DNA of 64,000 bases from Streptomyces sp. YS415 (GTDB lineage Bacteria; Actinomycetota; Actinomycetes; Streptomycetales; Streptomycetaceae): assembly GCF_023544665.1 (NCBI RefSeq), contig NZ_JAMJFL010000005.1:243462-307461 (forward strand), in the 5' to 3' direction. Position numbers and translations under genes: made by a program. The notes beneath the pieces are model-generated. The model saw only the letters and a program-made list of their open reading frames with translations. It searched no databases and had not been told where the DNA came from. Numbering within the stretch: position 1 is the stretch's first letter; every line of letters begins with the position of its first letter. Shown one piece after another: positions 16,630 through 26,780 of the stretch.

Positions 16630-18363
16630 ATGCTCGATCACGTCATTCACGGGGCGTCCGTTGTTGATGGCACCGGCGCCCCCGCCTACACCGCCGACGT
16701 CGGCATCAGGGACGGGCGCATCGCCGTCATCGCCCCCGGTGTCACCGAAGATGCCCGCAGCCGCGAGGACGCCGCAGGGCTCGTGCTCGCCCCCGGGTTC
16801 GTGGATCCCCACACCCACTACGACGCCCAGCTCTTCTGGGACCCGTACGCCACGCCCTCCCTCAATCACGGGGTGACCACCGTCGCCGCCGGGAACTGCG
16901 GGTTCACGCTCGCGCCGCTGCATCCCGAGCGCCCCGGGGATGCCGACTACACGCGGCGCATGATGTCCAAGGTCGAGGGGATGTCGCTGGTCGCGCTGGA
17001 GGAGGGGGCGCCCTGGAGCTGGCACTCCTTCGGGGAGTACCTGGACGCCCTGGAGGGGCGGATCGCCGTGAACGCCGGGTTCATGGTGGGGCACTGCGCG
17101 CTGCGCCGGTACGTGATGGGGGAGGAGGCCGTCGGGGGGCAGCCGGACCGGGAGCAGCTCGACGCCATGCTGCGGCTGCTGCACGACGCCATGGACGCCG
17201 GGGCCTGGGGGTTCTCCACCACCCAGTCGTCCACGCACTCCGACGGGGACGGGCAGCCGGTCGCCTCCCGGCATGCGCGGCCCGCGGAACTGCTCGCGCT
17301 GTCCAAGGCGGTCGGGGAGCACGAGGGGACGCAGATCGAGGCGATCGTCGCCGGCTGCCTCGACCAGTTCAGCGACGCCGAGATCGAGCTGTTCGCCGAG
17401 ATGAGCGCGGCGGCCGGGCGGCCCCTGAACTGGAACGTGCTGACCATCGACGCCGCCGTGCCCGAGCGGGTGCCCCGGCAGCTCCTCGCGAGCGAGCGGG
17501 CCCGCAAGGCAGGCGGCCGGGTCGTCGCGCTGACCATGCCGATCCTGACCCCGATGAACATGTCCCTGGGCACCTTCTGCGCCCTGAACCTGATCCCCGG
17601 GTGGGGGCCGGTCCTCGGGCTGCCCGTCCCCGAGCGGATCGCCAGGCTCCGGGATCCCGGTGTCCGGGCCGACATGCTGGAGCGTGCCGCCTCCAAGGAG
17701 GCCGGCGTCTTCCGGCGGCTCGCGGACTTCGGGCGGTACGTCATCGGCGACACCTACAGCGAGGCGAACCGCGGGCTCACCGGCCGGGTGGTGCGGGACA
17801 TCGCGGCCGAGCGGGGGCAGGACCCGTTCGCCTGCCTGGTCGAGATCTGCGCCGACGACGAGCTGCGGACCGTGCTGTGGCCCATGCCGCCGGACAACGA
17901 CCCCGACTCCTGGGCGCTGCGGGCCCAGACCTGGCAGCACGAGGACGTCCTGCTCGGCGGCTCGGACGCGGGGGCGCATCTGGACCGGATGTGCGGGGCG
18001 CCGTACACGACGCGGTTCCTCGGCGACTGCCTGCGCGGACGGAAGCTGGTCGGCCTGGAGCAGGCCGTGCGGATGCTGACCGGCGACCCGGCCCGGCTCT
18101 TCGGGCTGCGGGAGCGGGGGCGGGTGCAGGAGGGGTTCCATGCGGATCTGGTGCTCTTCGACCCGGAACGGATCGGCGCCGGTACGGCCACCCTGGTGCA
18201 CGACCTGCCGGGTGACAGCCCGCGCCTGGACTCCAAGGCCCTCGGGGTGCGCGCCGTGTGGGTCAACGGGGTCGCGGCGATCCGGGACGACGTGGTGACC
18301 GGCGCGGTGCCGGGGAAGGTGCTGCGCTCCGGGCGGGACACCCGGACGGTGAGCACCCGGTGA
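16630..18363 (+). CDS. N-acyl-D-amino-acid deacylase-like amidohydrolase (D-aminoacylase family)
   Basis: 577 residues of the urease-superfamily barrel. It has IRDGRIAVIAPG, the metal motif PGFVDPHTHYDAQ (HxH), NHGVTTVAAGNCG, GHCALR, and the C-terminal GGSDAGAHLD with the catalytic Asp, then LTGDPARLFGLRERGRVQEGFHADLVLFDP. This is the N-acyl-D-amino-acid deacylase/dihydroorotase-like layout; many catabolic members act on other amides or lactones. AGGAGGTGA at 16615-16623 places the start at ATG 16630. Its stop overlaps the GTG of the aldehyde dehydrogenase gene, so they are translationally coupled. Confidence 0.88.
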   Translation: MLDHVIHGASVVDGTGAPAYTADVGIRDGRIAVIAPGVTEDARSREDAAGLVLAPGFVDPHTHYDAQLFWDPYATPSLNHGVTTVAAGNCGFTLAPLHPERPGDADYTRRMMSKVEGMSLVALEEGAPWSWHSFGEYLDALEGRIAVNAGFMVGHCALRRYVMGEEAVGGQPDREQLDAMLRLLHDAMDAGAWGFSTTQSSTHSDGDGQPVASRHARPAELLALSKAVGEHEGTQIEAIVAGCLDQFSDAEIELFAEMSAAAGRPLNWNVLTIDAAVPERVPRQLLASERARKAGGRVVALTMPILTPMNMSLGTFCALNLIPGWGPVLGLPVPERIARLRDPGVRADMLERAASKEAGVFRRLADFGRYVIGDTYSEANRGLTGRVVRDIAAERGQDPFACLVEICADDELRTVLWPMPPDNDPDSWALRAQTWQHEDVLLGGSDAGAHLDRMCGAPYTTRFLGDCLRGRKLVGLEQAVRMLTGDPARLFGLRERGRVQEGFHADLVLFDPERIGAGTATLVHDLPGDSPRLDSKALGVRAVWVNGVAAIRDDVVTGAVPGKVLRSGRDTRTVSTR

Positions 18364-19805
18364 GGCCCCGGCTGTTCCTCGGCGGGTCGTGGGCGGAACC
18401 CGAGGGCGGTTTCTACGACGTCGTCGACCCGGCGACCGAGGGGAGCGTCGGTCCGGCTCCCGAGGCCTCGCCGGAGCAGGCCCGCGCGGCCTGTGCCGCG
18501 GCCCGCGAGGCCTTCGGGCCCTGGTCGCGGACGGCACCCGAGGAGCGGGCCGCGATCCTCGGGCGGGCCGCGCGGCTGATCCGGGACCGGCTGGTGCCGT
18601 ACGCCGAACTGGCGCAGGCCGAGACCGGCGCCACGACCGCCACCGCGCGCGGGATGCAGGTCGGGGTGGCCGCCGCCCGCTTCCAGCGGTACGCGCGCGT
18701 GGAGCCCGCCGAGTGGGCCCTGCCGCCGCAGATCAACGAGGCCGGGCCGATGGGGAGGGCCGGGGTGATGGGCGCGCTGGCGGTACGGCAGCCCGTCGGG
18801 GTCGTCGCCTGCATCTCCTCGTACAACAACCCGTGGGCCAACGCGGCGGGCAAGATCGCCCCCGCGCTGGCGATGGGCAACACCGTGGTGGTGAAGCCCG
18901 CCCCGCAGGACCCCCTGTCCGTGTACCGGATGGCGGAGGTGCTGGAGGCGGCCGGGGTGCCGCCGGGGGTGGTCAACGTGGTCTCCGGGGCCTCGGTGGA
19001 GGTGGGGGAGGCGGTCGTCGCCTCCGAGGACGTCGACATGGTGAGCTTCACCGGCTCCACGGCCGTCGGGCGCCGGATCGCCGAGGTGTGCGGGCGGGGG
19101 ATGAAGCGCCAGCTGATGGAGCTCGGCGGGAAGGGCGCGGCGGTCGTCTTCGACGACGCGGACCTCGGCTCGGCGGTCGCGGGGATCGGGACGACGTTCT
19201 CCTTCTACAGCGGGCAGATCTGCACGGCACCGACCCGGGTGCTGGCGCAGCGGGGGGTGTACGACCGGCTGGTCGAGCAACTGGCCGCCTACGCGCGGCG
19301 GTTGAAGGTGGGTGACCCCAGGGAACCGGACACGGTGGTCGGACCGGTGATCTCGGCGGCGCACCGGGAGCGGGTGGAGGCGTATGTCGAGACCGGGCGC
19401 AAGGAAGGCGCGGTCGTCGTGACCGGCGGTGAACGGCCGCTGCTGGAGCGGGGGTTCTACGTCGGCCCGACGCTTCTCGCGGACTGCTCCAACGACATGA
19501 CCGTCGCCCGCGAGGAGATCTTCGGTCCCGTGGTCGCGGTGATCCCCTTCGACGAGGAGGACGAGGGGATCGCCCTCGCCAACGACTCCGACTACGGGCT
19601 GATCGACTACGTCTGGTCGGGCGACGTGGCGAGGGCCTTCCGGGTCGCCCGGCGGCTCAGGGCCGGAGGCGTGGGCGTCAACACGGTCGGCCGGAACATG
19701 GAGGCACCCTTCGGCGGGTTCAAGAGGAGCGGTGTCGGCCGGGACGTCGGGTCGTACGCCCTGCACGCCTACAGCGAGGTGCAGTCGATCGTCTGGCCCG
19801 GGTAG
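18360..19805 (+). CDS. Aldehyde dehydrogenase family protein
   Basis: 481 residues, full length. Motifs: ISSYNNPWANAAGKIAPALAMGN in the N-terminal half, KPAPQDPLS, FTGSTAVGRRI, the general base Glu254 in MELGGKG, nucleophile Cys288 in SGQICTAPTR, and EEIFGPVVAVIPF. It oxidises an aldehyde with NAD(P) to the acid. The product could feed the acyl-CoA ligase at 5.8 kb, which appears to be under the same operator. GTG 18360 overlaps the stop of the aminoacylase-like gene by four bases. It is convergent with the DUF385 gene, one base separating the stops. Confidence 0.92.
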   Translation: MRPRLFLGGSWAEPEGGFYDVVDPATEGSVGPAPEASPEQARAACAAAREAFGPWSRTAPEERAAILGRAARLIRDRLVPYAELAQAETGATTATARGMQVGVAAARFQRYARVEPAEWALPPQINEAGPMGRAGVMGALAVRQPVGVVACISSYNNPWANAAGKIAPALAMGNTVVVKPAPQDPLSVYRMAEVLEAAGVPPGVVNVVSGASVEVGEAVVASEDVDMVSFTGSTAVGRRIAEVCGRGMKRQLMELGGKGAAVVFDDADLGSAVAGIGTTFSFYSGQICTAPTRVLAQRGVYDRLVEQLAAYARRLKVGDPREPDTVVGPVISAAHRERVEAYVETGRKEGAVVVTGGERPLLERGFYVGPTLLADCSNDMTVAREEIFGPVVAVIPFDEEDEGIALANDSDYGLIDYVWSGDVARAFRVARRLRAGGVGVNTVGRNMEAPFGGFKRSGVGRDVGSYALHAYSEVQSIVWPG

Positions 19806-19806
19806 C

Positions 19807-20199
19807 TCAGTCCGCCAGGTCCACCCGCACGGTCAGCAGGCGCGCGCCGATCAGGCGTACCGCCGCGCTGTTGACGCGGGGCAGGGTCCGCAGCCGGGCC
19901 ACCGGGTCGTCCTCCGGCAGCAGATGGGCCGTGCCCTCGTGCCAGCGGCCGCGGATGCGGACCCGTACCTTCGGGTCGGCGAGGATGTTGCGCACGTACT
20001 GCGACCGGTCGCCGAACTCCGAGACCAGCCAGAAGGAGTCACCGATCCGGCGTCCGCCGACCGGAGTGCGGCGCGGCAGGCCCGAGGTGCGGCCCGTGGT
20101 CTCCAGCAGGGTGTGGTGCGGCAGGCGGCGCACGACGGCGTTGAGCCGGCGCTGAACCATCCTGGCGGCCCGGTACTGGCGCTCGATGCTGCGGGACAT
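19807..20199 (-). CDS. Deazaflavin (F420)-dependent nitroreductase family protein (DUF385)
   Basis: 130 residues with the split-barrel pattern of Ddn/DUF385 proteins: HTLLETTGRTSGLPRRTPVGGRRIGDSFWLVSE in pieces, QYVRNILADPKVRVRIRGRWHEGTA and a C-terminal RLIGARLLTVRVDL. Family members bind F420 and reduce quinones, nitro compounds or enones at the membrane. ATG 20199 has GGAG about 10 bases upstream. Proximity to fbiC and several LLM enzymes supports F420 use. It is divergent from the nuclease/phosphatase-fold gene. Confidence 0.87.
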   Translation of the reverse strand: MSRSIERQYRAARMVQRRLNAVVRRLPHHTLLETTGRTSGLPRRTPVGGRRIGDSFWLVSEFGDRSQYVRNILADPKVRVRIRGRWHEGTAHLLPEDDPVARLRTLPRVNSAAVRLIGARLLTVRVDLAD

Positions 20200-20320
20200 G
20201 ATGGGCGGGACTCCTGTCATCGGCCGGTACGGCGGTGTGCGGGCGCGTTCACCTGTGCTTCGCGAGTCCGTTGACCCACGGTTCAGCCGCGCCCCCTTTA
20301 ATGGTGCCCTTGACGGTGCC

Positions 20321-21091
20321 ATGACCGAGGGGTGGGTGGCCGTGCGCGTGGTGACCTGGAACCTGTGGTGGCGGTTCGGGCCGTGGCAGGAACGGCAGAA
20401 GGCGATCCGCTCCGTGCTGCGCGACCTGCGGCCCGATGTCGTGGGTCTGCAGGAGGTGTGGGCCGCCGACGGGGAGAACCTCGCGGAGTGGCTGGCGGAC
20501 GAGCTGGGCCTGTACTGGACCTGGGCGGCCTCCCCGGCCCCCGAGCGCTGGCGGGGGCGGATCGGCGACCCGTCGGTGGACATCGGCACCGCCGTGCTGA
20601 GCCGCTGGCCGGCCGAGGAGACGGAGGTCCTGCGGCTGCCCGTGCCGCCCGAGCTCGACGACGGGCGGCTCGGCCTGTATGCGCGCACGGGCCCGGTGTC
20701 CTTCGTCACCGCGCACCTGACGTCCGTGCCGACCGCCGGGGCCGTACGAGGCGAACAGGCGGCGGCCCTGGCCGAGTTCGCCCGCCGGGAGGGCACCGTG
20801 ATCGTCACCGGTGACTTCAACGCCGAGCCGGACGCCCCCGAACTGAGCCTCCTGCGCGGCGACTTCCGCGACGCCTGGACGTGGGCCGACCCGACGGCCC
20901 CGGCCGCGACCTGGGCCTGGGACCCCGAACTCCCCTACATCCAGGGCGCGCCGCGGCAGGGGGCGCGGATCGACTACGTGCATCTGGGCGGACCGGGGTC
21001 CGTGCGGAGGGCGCGCCGGGCCGGCGACCGGCCGGTGGACGGAGTCTGGCCCTCGGACCACGCGGCCGTCGTGGTGGACATCGAGCTCTAG
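20321..21091 (+). CDS. Endonuclease/exonuclease/phosphatase family protein
   Basis: 256 residues with all EEP-fold motifs: VVTWNLWWRFG, VVGLQEVW (catalytic Glu), DIGTAVLSRWP, FVTAHL, VTGDFNAEPD (Asp, Asn), and [17 protein letters not shown] with the terminal SDH. It is a metal-dependent phosphodiesterase or phosphomonoesterase; DNA, sphingolipid or inositol substrates cannot be told apart here. There is no signal peptide. ATG 20321 is taken; GTG 20342, just after GGGGTGGG, is an alternative. Its stop overlaps the stop of the convergent PHP hydrolase gene by three bases in a CTAG. Confidence 0.87.
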   Translation: MTEGWVAVRVVTWNLWWRFGPWQERQKAIRSVLRDLRPDVVGLQEVWAADGENLAEWLADELGLYWTWAASPAPERWRGRIGDPSVDIGTAVLSRWPAEETEVLRLPVPPELDDGRLGLYARTGPVSFVTAHLTSVPTAGAVRGEQAAALAEFARREGTVIVTGDFNAEPDAPELSLLRGDFRDAWTWADPTAPAATWAWDPELPYIQGAPRQGARIDYVHLGGPGSVRRARRAGDRPVDGVWPSDHAAVVVDIEL

Positions 21092-22599
21092 TCGCGCCCC
21101 AGGAACACGGGATTGGTGAACGCCGCCAGCGCCCCCGGCAACGGCGCCAGGACCGCCTCGTGCCGCACCTCCGCCCGCACATAGGCCGCGTACGCGGGCG
21201 TCGTCCGCCACTCCACCGTCCCGGCCCCCGTCACCGGCAGCGGCTCGCTGGTGAACAGCACCCCCTGGTCCGTGACGAAGCGGACGTGGCACCGGGGCGC
21301 CCCCGTGACCCCCAGCCGCACCGTGACCGGAGTGTCCCGGTCCACCCGCAGCCGCTCACCGATCCCCGCGTGCCGCCCCCGCCCGCCGGCCGCCGTGAAG
21401 GACAGGGACACGCGCCGGGACTCGGCGACATAGGACCGCCCCGCGCGGATCCCCGCCAGGATCGCCTCCCGGCTCAGCTCGTCGGCGAGCACCACCGTCT
21501 GCGGCGAGCCCACGGGGTCCGGGTCCCGGTGGGCGTCGCTGTTGCCCATGGCCGGGATCCAGTCCCGCCCTTCCCGCACGGACGCCACCAGCATCCCGTC
21601 CCAGTCGGCCAGCGCCACCTCGTCGTCGGGGGTGTACGGGCCGTTCCACACCTCGACCGCGTCCGCCTCGCCGAAGCCGAACTTCCAGTTGCAGCCGATG
21701 CAGGTGGCGTGCGGATGGGCGGGGACCACCAGGCCGCCCGCCTTGCGTATCCGGCGGGCGAACCTGCCGAAGCGGTTGTCGCGGGCCCGGTAGCGCCAGT
21801 CGACGAAGGTGCCGGGATCCGTGCCGAGCGCCAGGACGTGCCCGTTGCGGGTGGTGACCTCCTCGCCCAGCAGCACCAGCAGGTCGTCACCGGCGGCATC
21901 GGCCCAGTGGGCGTGCGCGGAGTGCGTGTTGTGCTCGGAGCTGTTGATGAAGTCCAGGCCCGCGGTCCGGGCGAGCCCGGCGATCTCGGCGGGGGTGCGG
22001 CGGCCGTCGGAGTACCAGGAGTGCAGATGGCAGTCGCCGCGGTACCAGTCCCGGCCGCGCCCCCTGGCCCGCTCGGGCGGGTACACCGGCTCGGCGACGG
22101 CGCCCCGCTCGCCGTAGGAGAGGGTGATGGTGAGCTCGTAGGCCAGGCCCTGGGGGGCGACGGTGTAGGGGCCGAGGGCGATGTGCCAGGTGCCCTCGTT
22201 CACCGGGCCGGGGAGATACCCGGGGGTCGCGTCGTCGGCGCGGACGAAGAACTCGGTGCGGGCGCCGCCGGACCAGCCGCGGAAGCCCTCGCCGCCCAGC
22301 GCGGTGCCGTGTTCGTCGAAGAGGCCGATGTCGAGGGCGTTGCCGGGGGTGCCGGCGGGGACGGCCGGTCGGTCGTAGGTGTAGGAGACCCTGATCTCCC
22401 GGACCCCGCCCGGGACTTCGACGGGGACGTACACGAAGTCGGGCGAGCCGGGGGGCAGGGTCCCGCGGACCGTCCGGGTCTCGGTGTGCTGCATGTCGTC
22501 CGCTCCTCTCGCGAAGGTCACGCTCCCCACCGTGAGCGCCGCCGCGGCACCGCTCACGAACAGGGCGCGTCTGCCGAGCCTTGCGTCGTCGTCGCACAT
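21088..22599 (-). CDS. Exported CehA/McbA-family PHP-domain metallohydrolase
   Basis: 503 residues. The N-terminus [20 protein letters not shown] has a twin-arginine pattern, so folded export through Tat is likely. A beta-rich domain (about 40-180) is followed by a PHP/polymerase-histidinol phosphatase-like domain: [53 protein letters not shown] and [11 protein letters not shown] supply the metal histidines and aspartates. CehA and McbA hydrolyse carbaryl; most relatives are uncharacterised phosphoesterases or ester hydrolases. It runs opposite to its neighbours and starts 68 bases from the LLM gene. Confidence 0.86.
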   Translation of the reverse strand: MCDDDARLGRRALFVSGAAAALTVGSVTFARGADDMQHTETRTVRGTLPPGSPDFVYVPVEVPGGVREIRVSYTYDRPAVPAGTPGNALDIGLFDEHGTALGGEGFRGWSGGARTEFFVRADDATPGYLPGPVNEGTWHIALGPYTVAPQGLAYELTITLSYGERGAVAEPVYPPERARGRGRDWYRGDCHLHSWYSDGRRTPAEIAGLARTAGLDFINSSEHNTHSAHAHWADAAGDDLLVLLGEEVTTRNGHVLALGTDPGTFVDWRYRARDNRFGRFARRIRKAGGLVVPAHPHATCIGCNWKFGFGEADAVEVWNGPYTPDDEVALADWDGMLVASVREGRDWIPAMGNSDAHRDPDPVGSPQTVVLADELSREAILAGIRAGRSYVAESRRVSLSFTAAGGRGRHAGIGERLRVDRDTPVTVRLGVTGAPRCHVRFVTDQGVLFTSEPLPVTGAGTVEWRTTPAYAAYVRAEVRHEAVLAPLPGALAAFTNPVFLGRD

Positions 22600-22667
22600 G
22601 CCCGCAGTCTTCCCCGGGGGCGTGAACGCGCATCGACTTCTCGGGGCACCCCCGGTACAGATGGGAC

Positions 22668-23516
22668 ATGCGCCTCTCCGTCACGATCTTCCTCACCGAC
22701 GAGACGATCACCCCGACCCGGCTCGCCCGCGAGCTGGAACAGCGTGGCTTCGCCGGGCTGTACCTGCCCGAGCACACCCACATCCCCGTCGAGCGGACCA
22801 CCCCCTACCCGGCTGGCGGCGAGCTGCCGCCCGAGTACGGCCGCACCCTCGACCCCTTCGTCGCGCTCGGCCAGGCCGCCGCCGTGACCGAGCGGCTCGG
22901 CCTGGGCACCGGCATCACGCTGGTCGCCCAGCACGACCCGGTCGCCCTGGCCAAGCAGATCGCGACCGTCGACCATCTCTCCGCGGGACGTCTCACCCTC
23001 GGCGTCGGCTTCGGCTGGAACGTGGAGGAGGCCGCCGACCACGGCGTCGAGTGGCGCACCCGGAGGGAACTCGTCCGCGACCGGATGGCGTTGATGCGCG
23101 CTCTGTGGTCGGAGGAACCCACCGCCTACGAAGGGGAGTTCGCAAGCGTGCGGGCCTCCTTCGCCCACCCCAAGCCGGTGCGGAAGCGGCGCGGCCCGGT
23201 CGTCGGCCCGCACACGCTCGTCGGCGGCGCCGCCGGGCCCAAGCTCTTCACGCACATCTGCGAGTACGCCGACGGCTGGATGCCCATCGGCGGACGCGGA
23301 CTGTCCCAGTCGCTGCCGGTGCTGCGCGGCGCGTGGGCCGACGCGGGCCGCGACCCCGCGGCGCTCCAGGTCGTGCCCTACGCGATCCACCCGAGCCCGG
23401 GCAAGCTCGCGCACTACGCGGACCTGGGCATCGAGGAGGTCGTGGCGCAACTGCCGCCGGCGGGGGAGAGCGAGGTGCTGCGGGCGCTGGACGGGCTCGC
23501 GGGCTTTCTCGACTGA
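22668..23516 (+). CDS. LLM-class F420-dependent oxidoreductase
   Basis: 282 residues: [85 protein letters not shown] in segments, [16 protein letters not shown]. The [10 protein letters not shown] sequence is the typical F420-binding-type segment of this family. The gene lies 38 bases upstream of fbiC in the same direction and is probably cotranscribed, placing an F420 user directly with the F420 chromophore gene. The substrate is unknown. Confidence 0.88.
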   Translation: MRLSVTIFLTDETITPTRLARELEQRGFAGLYLPEHTHIPVERTTPYPAGGELPPEYGRTLDPFVALGQAAAVTERLGLGTGITLVAQHDPVALAKQIATVDHLSAGRLTLGVGFGWNVEEAADHGVEWRTRRELVRDRMALMRALWSEEPTAYEGEFASVRASFAHPKPVRKRRGPVVGPHTLVGGAAGPKLFTHICEYADGWMPIGGRGLSQSLPVLRGAWADAGRDPAALQVVPYAIHPSPGKLAHYADLGIEEVVAQLPPAGESEVLRALDGLAGFLD

Positions 23517-23554
23517 CCCGCGAGCGTCGATCAAGGCGACCGTATGCTCGAAGG

Positions 23555-26140
23555 ATGACGACTGCGGCGACCTCCGGAACCGGCCCGACCGAGAACTCCC
23601 TGCGCCGCGCCCTGAAACGGGCCCGGGACGGCGTCGCCCTCGACGTCGGTGAGGCGGCCGTCCTCCTCCAGGCCCGCGGCGAGGCCCTCGACGACCTCAC
23701 CGCGTCCGCGGCCCGGGTGCGGGACGCGGGGCTCGAGGCGGCGGGCCGTCCCGGCGTGATCACCTACTCGAAGAGCGTCTTCATCCCGCTGACCCGGCTG
23801 TGCCGGGACAAGTGCCACTACTGCACCTTCGTCACCGTGCCCGGCAAGCTGCGCCGGGCCGGGCACGGGATGTTCATGTCCCCGGACGAGGTCCTCGACA
23901 TAGCCCGCAAGGGCGCCGCGCTCGGCTGCAAGGAAGCCCTGATCACCCTCGGCGACAAGCCCGAGGACCGCTGGCCCGAGGCCCGGGAGTGGCTGGACGC
24001 GCACGGCTACGACGACACCATCGCCTACGTCCGCGCCATCTCCGTCCGCATCCTGGAGGAGACGGGCCTGCTGCCCCACCTCAACCCGGGCGTCATGAGC
24101 TGGACCGACTTCCAGCGCCTGAAGCCCGTCGCGCCCTCCATGGGCATGATGCTGGAGACCACGGCGACCCGGCTCTGGTCCGAGCCCGGCGGCCCGCACC
24201 ACGGCTCCCCGGACAAGGAACCCGCGGTCCGGCTGCGGGTGCTGGAGGACGCGGGCCGTTCGTCCGTCCCGTTCACCTCCGGAATCCTGATCGGGATCGG
24301 CGAGACGTACGAGGAGCGCGCCGAGTCCCTCTTCGCGCTCAGGAAGATCTCCCGCGCCTACCACGGCATCCAGGAACTGATCATCCAGAACTTCCGCGCC
24401 AAGCCGGACACGGCGATGCGGGGCATGCCGGACGCCGAACTCGACGAACTGGTCGCGACGGTGGCCGTCGCCCGGCACCTCATGGGCCCGAGCGCCTGCC
24501 TCCAGGCCCCGCCCAACCTGGTCGACTCCGAGTACGAGCGGCTGATCGGCGCCGGCATCGACGACTGGGGCGGCGTCTCCCCGCTGACCATCGACCATGT
24601 GAACCCCGAGCGCCCGTGGCCGCAGATCGAGGAACTGGCCGAGCGGTCCCGCACGGCCGGGTTCGAGCTGCGCGAACGGCTGTGCGTGTACCCGGAGTTC
24701 GTGCGGCGCGGCGAGCCCTGGCTGGACCCGCGGCTGCGCCCCCACGTGGCGGCGCTGGCGGACCCGGGCACCGGGCTCGCCCGCCCGGACGCCGTCGTCG
24801 AGGGGCACCCCTGGCAGGAGCCGGACGAGGCGTTCGAGGCGTCGGGCCGTACGGATCTGCACGCCACGATCGACACCGAGGGCCGTACGTCCGACCGCCG
24901 CGACGACTTCGACGAGGTGTACGGCGACTGGGGAGCCCTGCGCGAGGCCGCCGCCCCCGGGATGGTGCCGCAGCGCATCGACACCGACGTCCGGGCCGCC
25001 CTGGCGACGGCGGCGGACGACCCGGTGAAGCTGACCGACGAGGAGGCGCTGGCGCTGCTGCACGCGGACGGCCCGGCGCTGGACGCGCTGTGCAGGATCG
25101 CCGACGACGTCCGCAAGGCGGCCGTCGGCGACGACGTGACGTACATCGTCACGCGGAACATCAACTTTACCAACGTCTGCTACACCGGCTGCCGGTTCTG
25201 CGCGTTCGCGCAGCGCAGGACGGACGCCGACGCCTACACGCTCTCCCTCGACCAGGTCGCCGACCGGGCCCAGCAGGCCTGGGAGGTGGGTGCGGTGGAG
25301 GTCTGCATGCAGGGCGGCATCCACCCGGACCTGCCGGGGACCGCCTACTTCGACATCGCGCGGGCGGTGAAGTCCCGCGTCCCCGGCATGCATGTGCACG
25401 CCTTCTCCCCGATGGAGGTGGTGAACGGCGCGAGCCGCACCGGCCTGTCGATCCGCGAATGGCTCACCGCGGCGAAGGAGGCCGGCCTGGACTCGATCCC
25501 CGGCACGGCCGCGGAGATCCTCGACGACGAGGTCCGCTGGATCCTCACCAAGGGCAAGCTGCCCACGGCCACCTGGATCGAGGTGATCACCACGGCGCAC
25601 GAGCTGGGCATCAGGTCCTCGTCGACGATGATGTACGGCCACGTCGACCAGCCGCGCCACTGGCTGGGGCACCTGCGGACCCTGGCCGGCATCCAGCAGC
25701 GGACCGGCGGCTTCACCGAGTTCGTGACGCTGCCGTTCATCCACACCAACGCACCCGTCTACCTGGCCGGTATCGCGCGGCCCGGCCCGACCGTCCGCGA
25801 CAACCGGGCGGTGACGGCGATGGCCCGGCTTCTGCTGCACCCCTGGATCCCCAACATCCAGACCAGCTGGGTGAAGCTCGGCTCGGTGGGCGCGGCGGAG
25901 ATGCTGCGCTCGGGCGCCAACGACCTGGGCGGCACGCTGATGGAGGAGACGATCTCCCGGATGGCGGGCTCCTCCTACGGCTCCTACAAGTCGGTCAAGG
26001 ACCTGATCGCGGTGGCCGAGGCGGCCGGACGCCCGGCCAGGCCCCGCACCACCCTCTACGGGGAGGTCCCGGAGGAACGGCAGCGGGCGGCGTCGGCCTC
26101 GGACGGGCACCTGCCCGAACTGCTGCCGGTGCTGGACTGA
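23555..26140 (+). CDS. fbiC: FO synthase, fused CofG-CofH (FbiC)
   Basis: 861 residues, the length of FbiC. Two radical-SAM domains are fused. The CofG part has C83, C87, C90 in [10 protein letters not shown], and the CofH part has C542, C546, C549 in [10 protein letters not shown], each the CxxxCxxC cluster motif. [17 protein letters not shown] and HAFSPMEV are CofH signatures. The enzyme joins a ribityl-aminouracil (5-amino-6-ribitylamino-uracil) with tyrosine to give FO, the deazaflavin chromophore of F420. ATG 23555 is preceded by GAAGG. It serves several candidate F420 users within 12 kb on either side. S. coelicolor fbiC is, as I recall, SCO4429, which fits the synteny. Confidence 0.97.
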   Translation: MTTAATSGTGPTENSLRRALKRARDGVALDVGEAAVLLQARGEALDDLTASAARVRDAGLEAAGRPGVITYSKSVFIPLTRLCRDKCHYCTFVTVPGKLRRAGHGMFMSPDEVLDIARKGAALGCKEALITLGDKPEDRWPEAREWLDAHGYDDTIAYVRAISVRILEETGLLPHLNPGVMSWTDFQRLKPVAPSMGMMLETTATRLWSEPGGPHHGSPDKEPAVRLRVLEDAGRSSVPFTSGILIGIGETYEERAESLFALRKISRAYHGIQELIIQNFRAKPDTAMRGMPDAELDELVATVAVARHLMGPSACLQAPPNLVDSEYERLIGAGIDDWGGVSPLTIDHVNPERPWPQIEELAERSRTAGFELRERLCVYPEFVRRGEPWLDPRLRPHVAALADPGTGLARPDAVVEGHPWQEPDEAFEASGRTDLHATIDTEGRTSDRRDDFDEVYGDWGALREAAAPGMVPQRIDTDVRAALATAADDPVKLTDEEALALLHADGPALDALCRIADDVRKAAVGDDVTYIVTRNINFTNVCYTGCRFCAFAQRRTDADAYTLSLDQVADRAQQAWEVGAVEVCMQGGIHPDLPGTAYFDIARAVKSRVPGMHVHAFSPMEVVNGASRTGLSIREWLTAAKEAGLDSIPGTAAEILDDEVRWILTKGKLPTATWIEVITTAHELGIRSSSTMMYGHVDQPRHWLGHLRTLAGIQQRTGGFTEFVTLPFIHTNAPVYLAGIARPGPTVRDNRAVTAMARLLLHPWIPNIQTSWVKLGSVGAAEMLRSGANDLGGTLMEETISRMAGSSYGSYKSVKDLIAVAEAAGRPARPRTTLYGEVPEERQRAASASDGHLPELLPVLD

Positions 26141-26208
26141 GGGCTGGGCGCCGCACGGCTGGCAGTACGATGATCCGACCCTGTCGGTGAGCTGAGGAGA
26201 TCCGTGCC

Positions 26209-26763
26209 GTGCCTGCCCCGAAGGTCTGGGTGACCTCTCTGACGGTAGGGGCGACAGCCGTGGTCGTCGCCCTCGCCGTACAGGCGGACAAGGGCGCGAA
26301 GCCCACGGCCGGCCCGCCGGGCGCCTCCGCCACGGCGACGGCCACGGCCACGCCGAAGGCGACCGAGTCCGCGCGGCCGACCCGGGTGCCGGACGGTTCG
26401 GGCACCGGCCGCCGGATCGTGTACTCGCTCGGCCAGAAGCGGGTGTGGCTGGTGGACGCGAGCGAGGCCACCCGCCGCACCTTCACGGTGTGGCCCGGCA
26501 CGGTCGCCCCCGACCCGGGCAGCTACCAGGTCGGCACCCGCACCGAGGCGACGACGGGCTCGGACGGCGTGGAGATCGAGCACGTGGTGTACTTCGCCGC
26601 GAAGTCCGGGGTGAACGTCGCCTTCTCCAACGCCGTGGACGGCTCCTCACCGCCCCCGCCCGAGGCCGGCGCCCAGACGGGCGGGGTCCGGATGAAGACG
26701 GGGGACGGCTCGGCGCTGTGGGCGTTCGCGACGGCGGGGACGACCGTGACGGTCGTCGAATAG
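26209..26763 (+). CDS. Exported protein with degenerate YkuD (L,D-transpeptidase-like) domain
   Basis: 184 residues: short cytoplasmic start, one hydrophobic segment (VTSLTVGATAVVVALAVQA), an Ala/Thr/Pro linker, then a domain starting RRIVYSLGQKRVWLVDASE. That opening, the TFTVWPGTVAPDPGSYQVGTR strands and TGGVRMKTGDGSALWAFATAGT (155-177 region) follow L,D-transpeptidases segment by segment. In active enzymes the last motif is SHGCVRM; here His is Thr157 and the nucleophilic Cys is Gly159, so it should be inactive as a transpeptidase. It may bind peptidoglycan or act as a scaffold. GTG 26209 follows GAGGAG (26194-26199). Confidence 0.8.
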   Translation: MPAPKVWVTSLTVGATAVVVALAVQADKGAKPTAGPPGASATATATATPKATESARPTRVPDGSGTGRRIVYSLGQKRVWLVDASEATRRTFTVWPGTVAPDPGSYQVGTRTEATTGSDGVEIEHVVYFAAKSGVNVAFSNAVDGSSPPPPEAGAQTGGVRMKTGDGSALWAFATAGTTVTVVE

Positions 26764-26780
26764 GGAACCGGGGGCCGGTA

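Noticed and set aside
12389..19805. A recognised steroid or cholesterol catabolic cluster
   Set aside because: Ring-cleavage genes (kstD, hsaC and similar), mce and kstR are not in the window; only individual enzymes resemble steroid enzymes.
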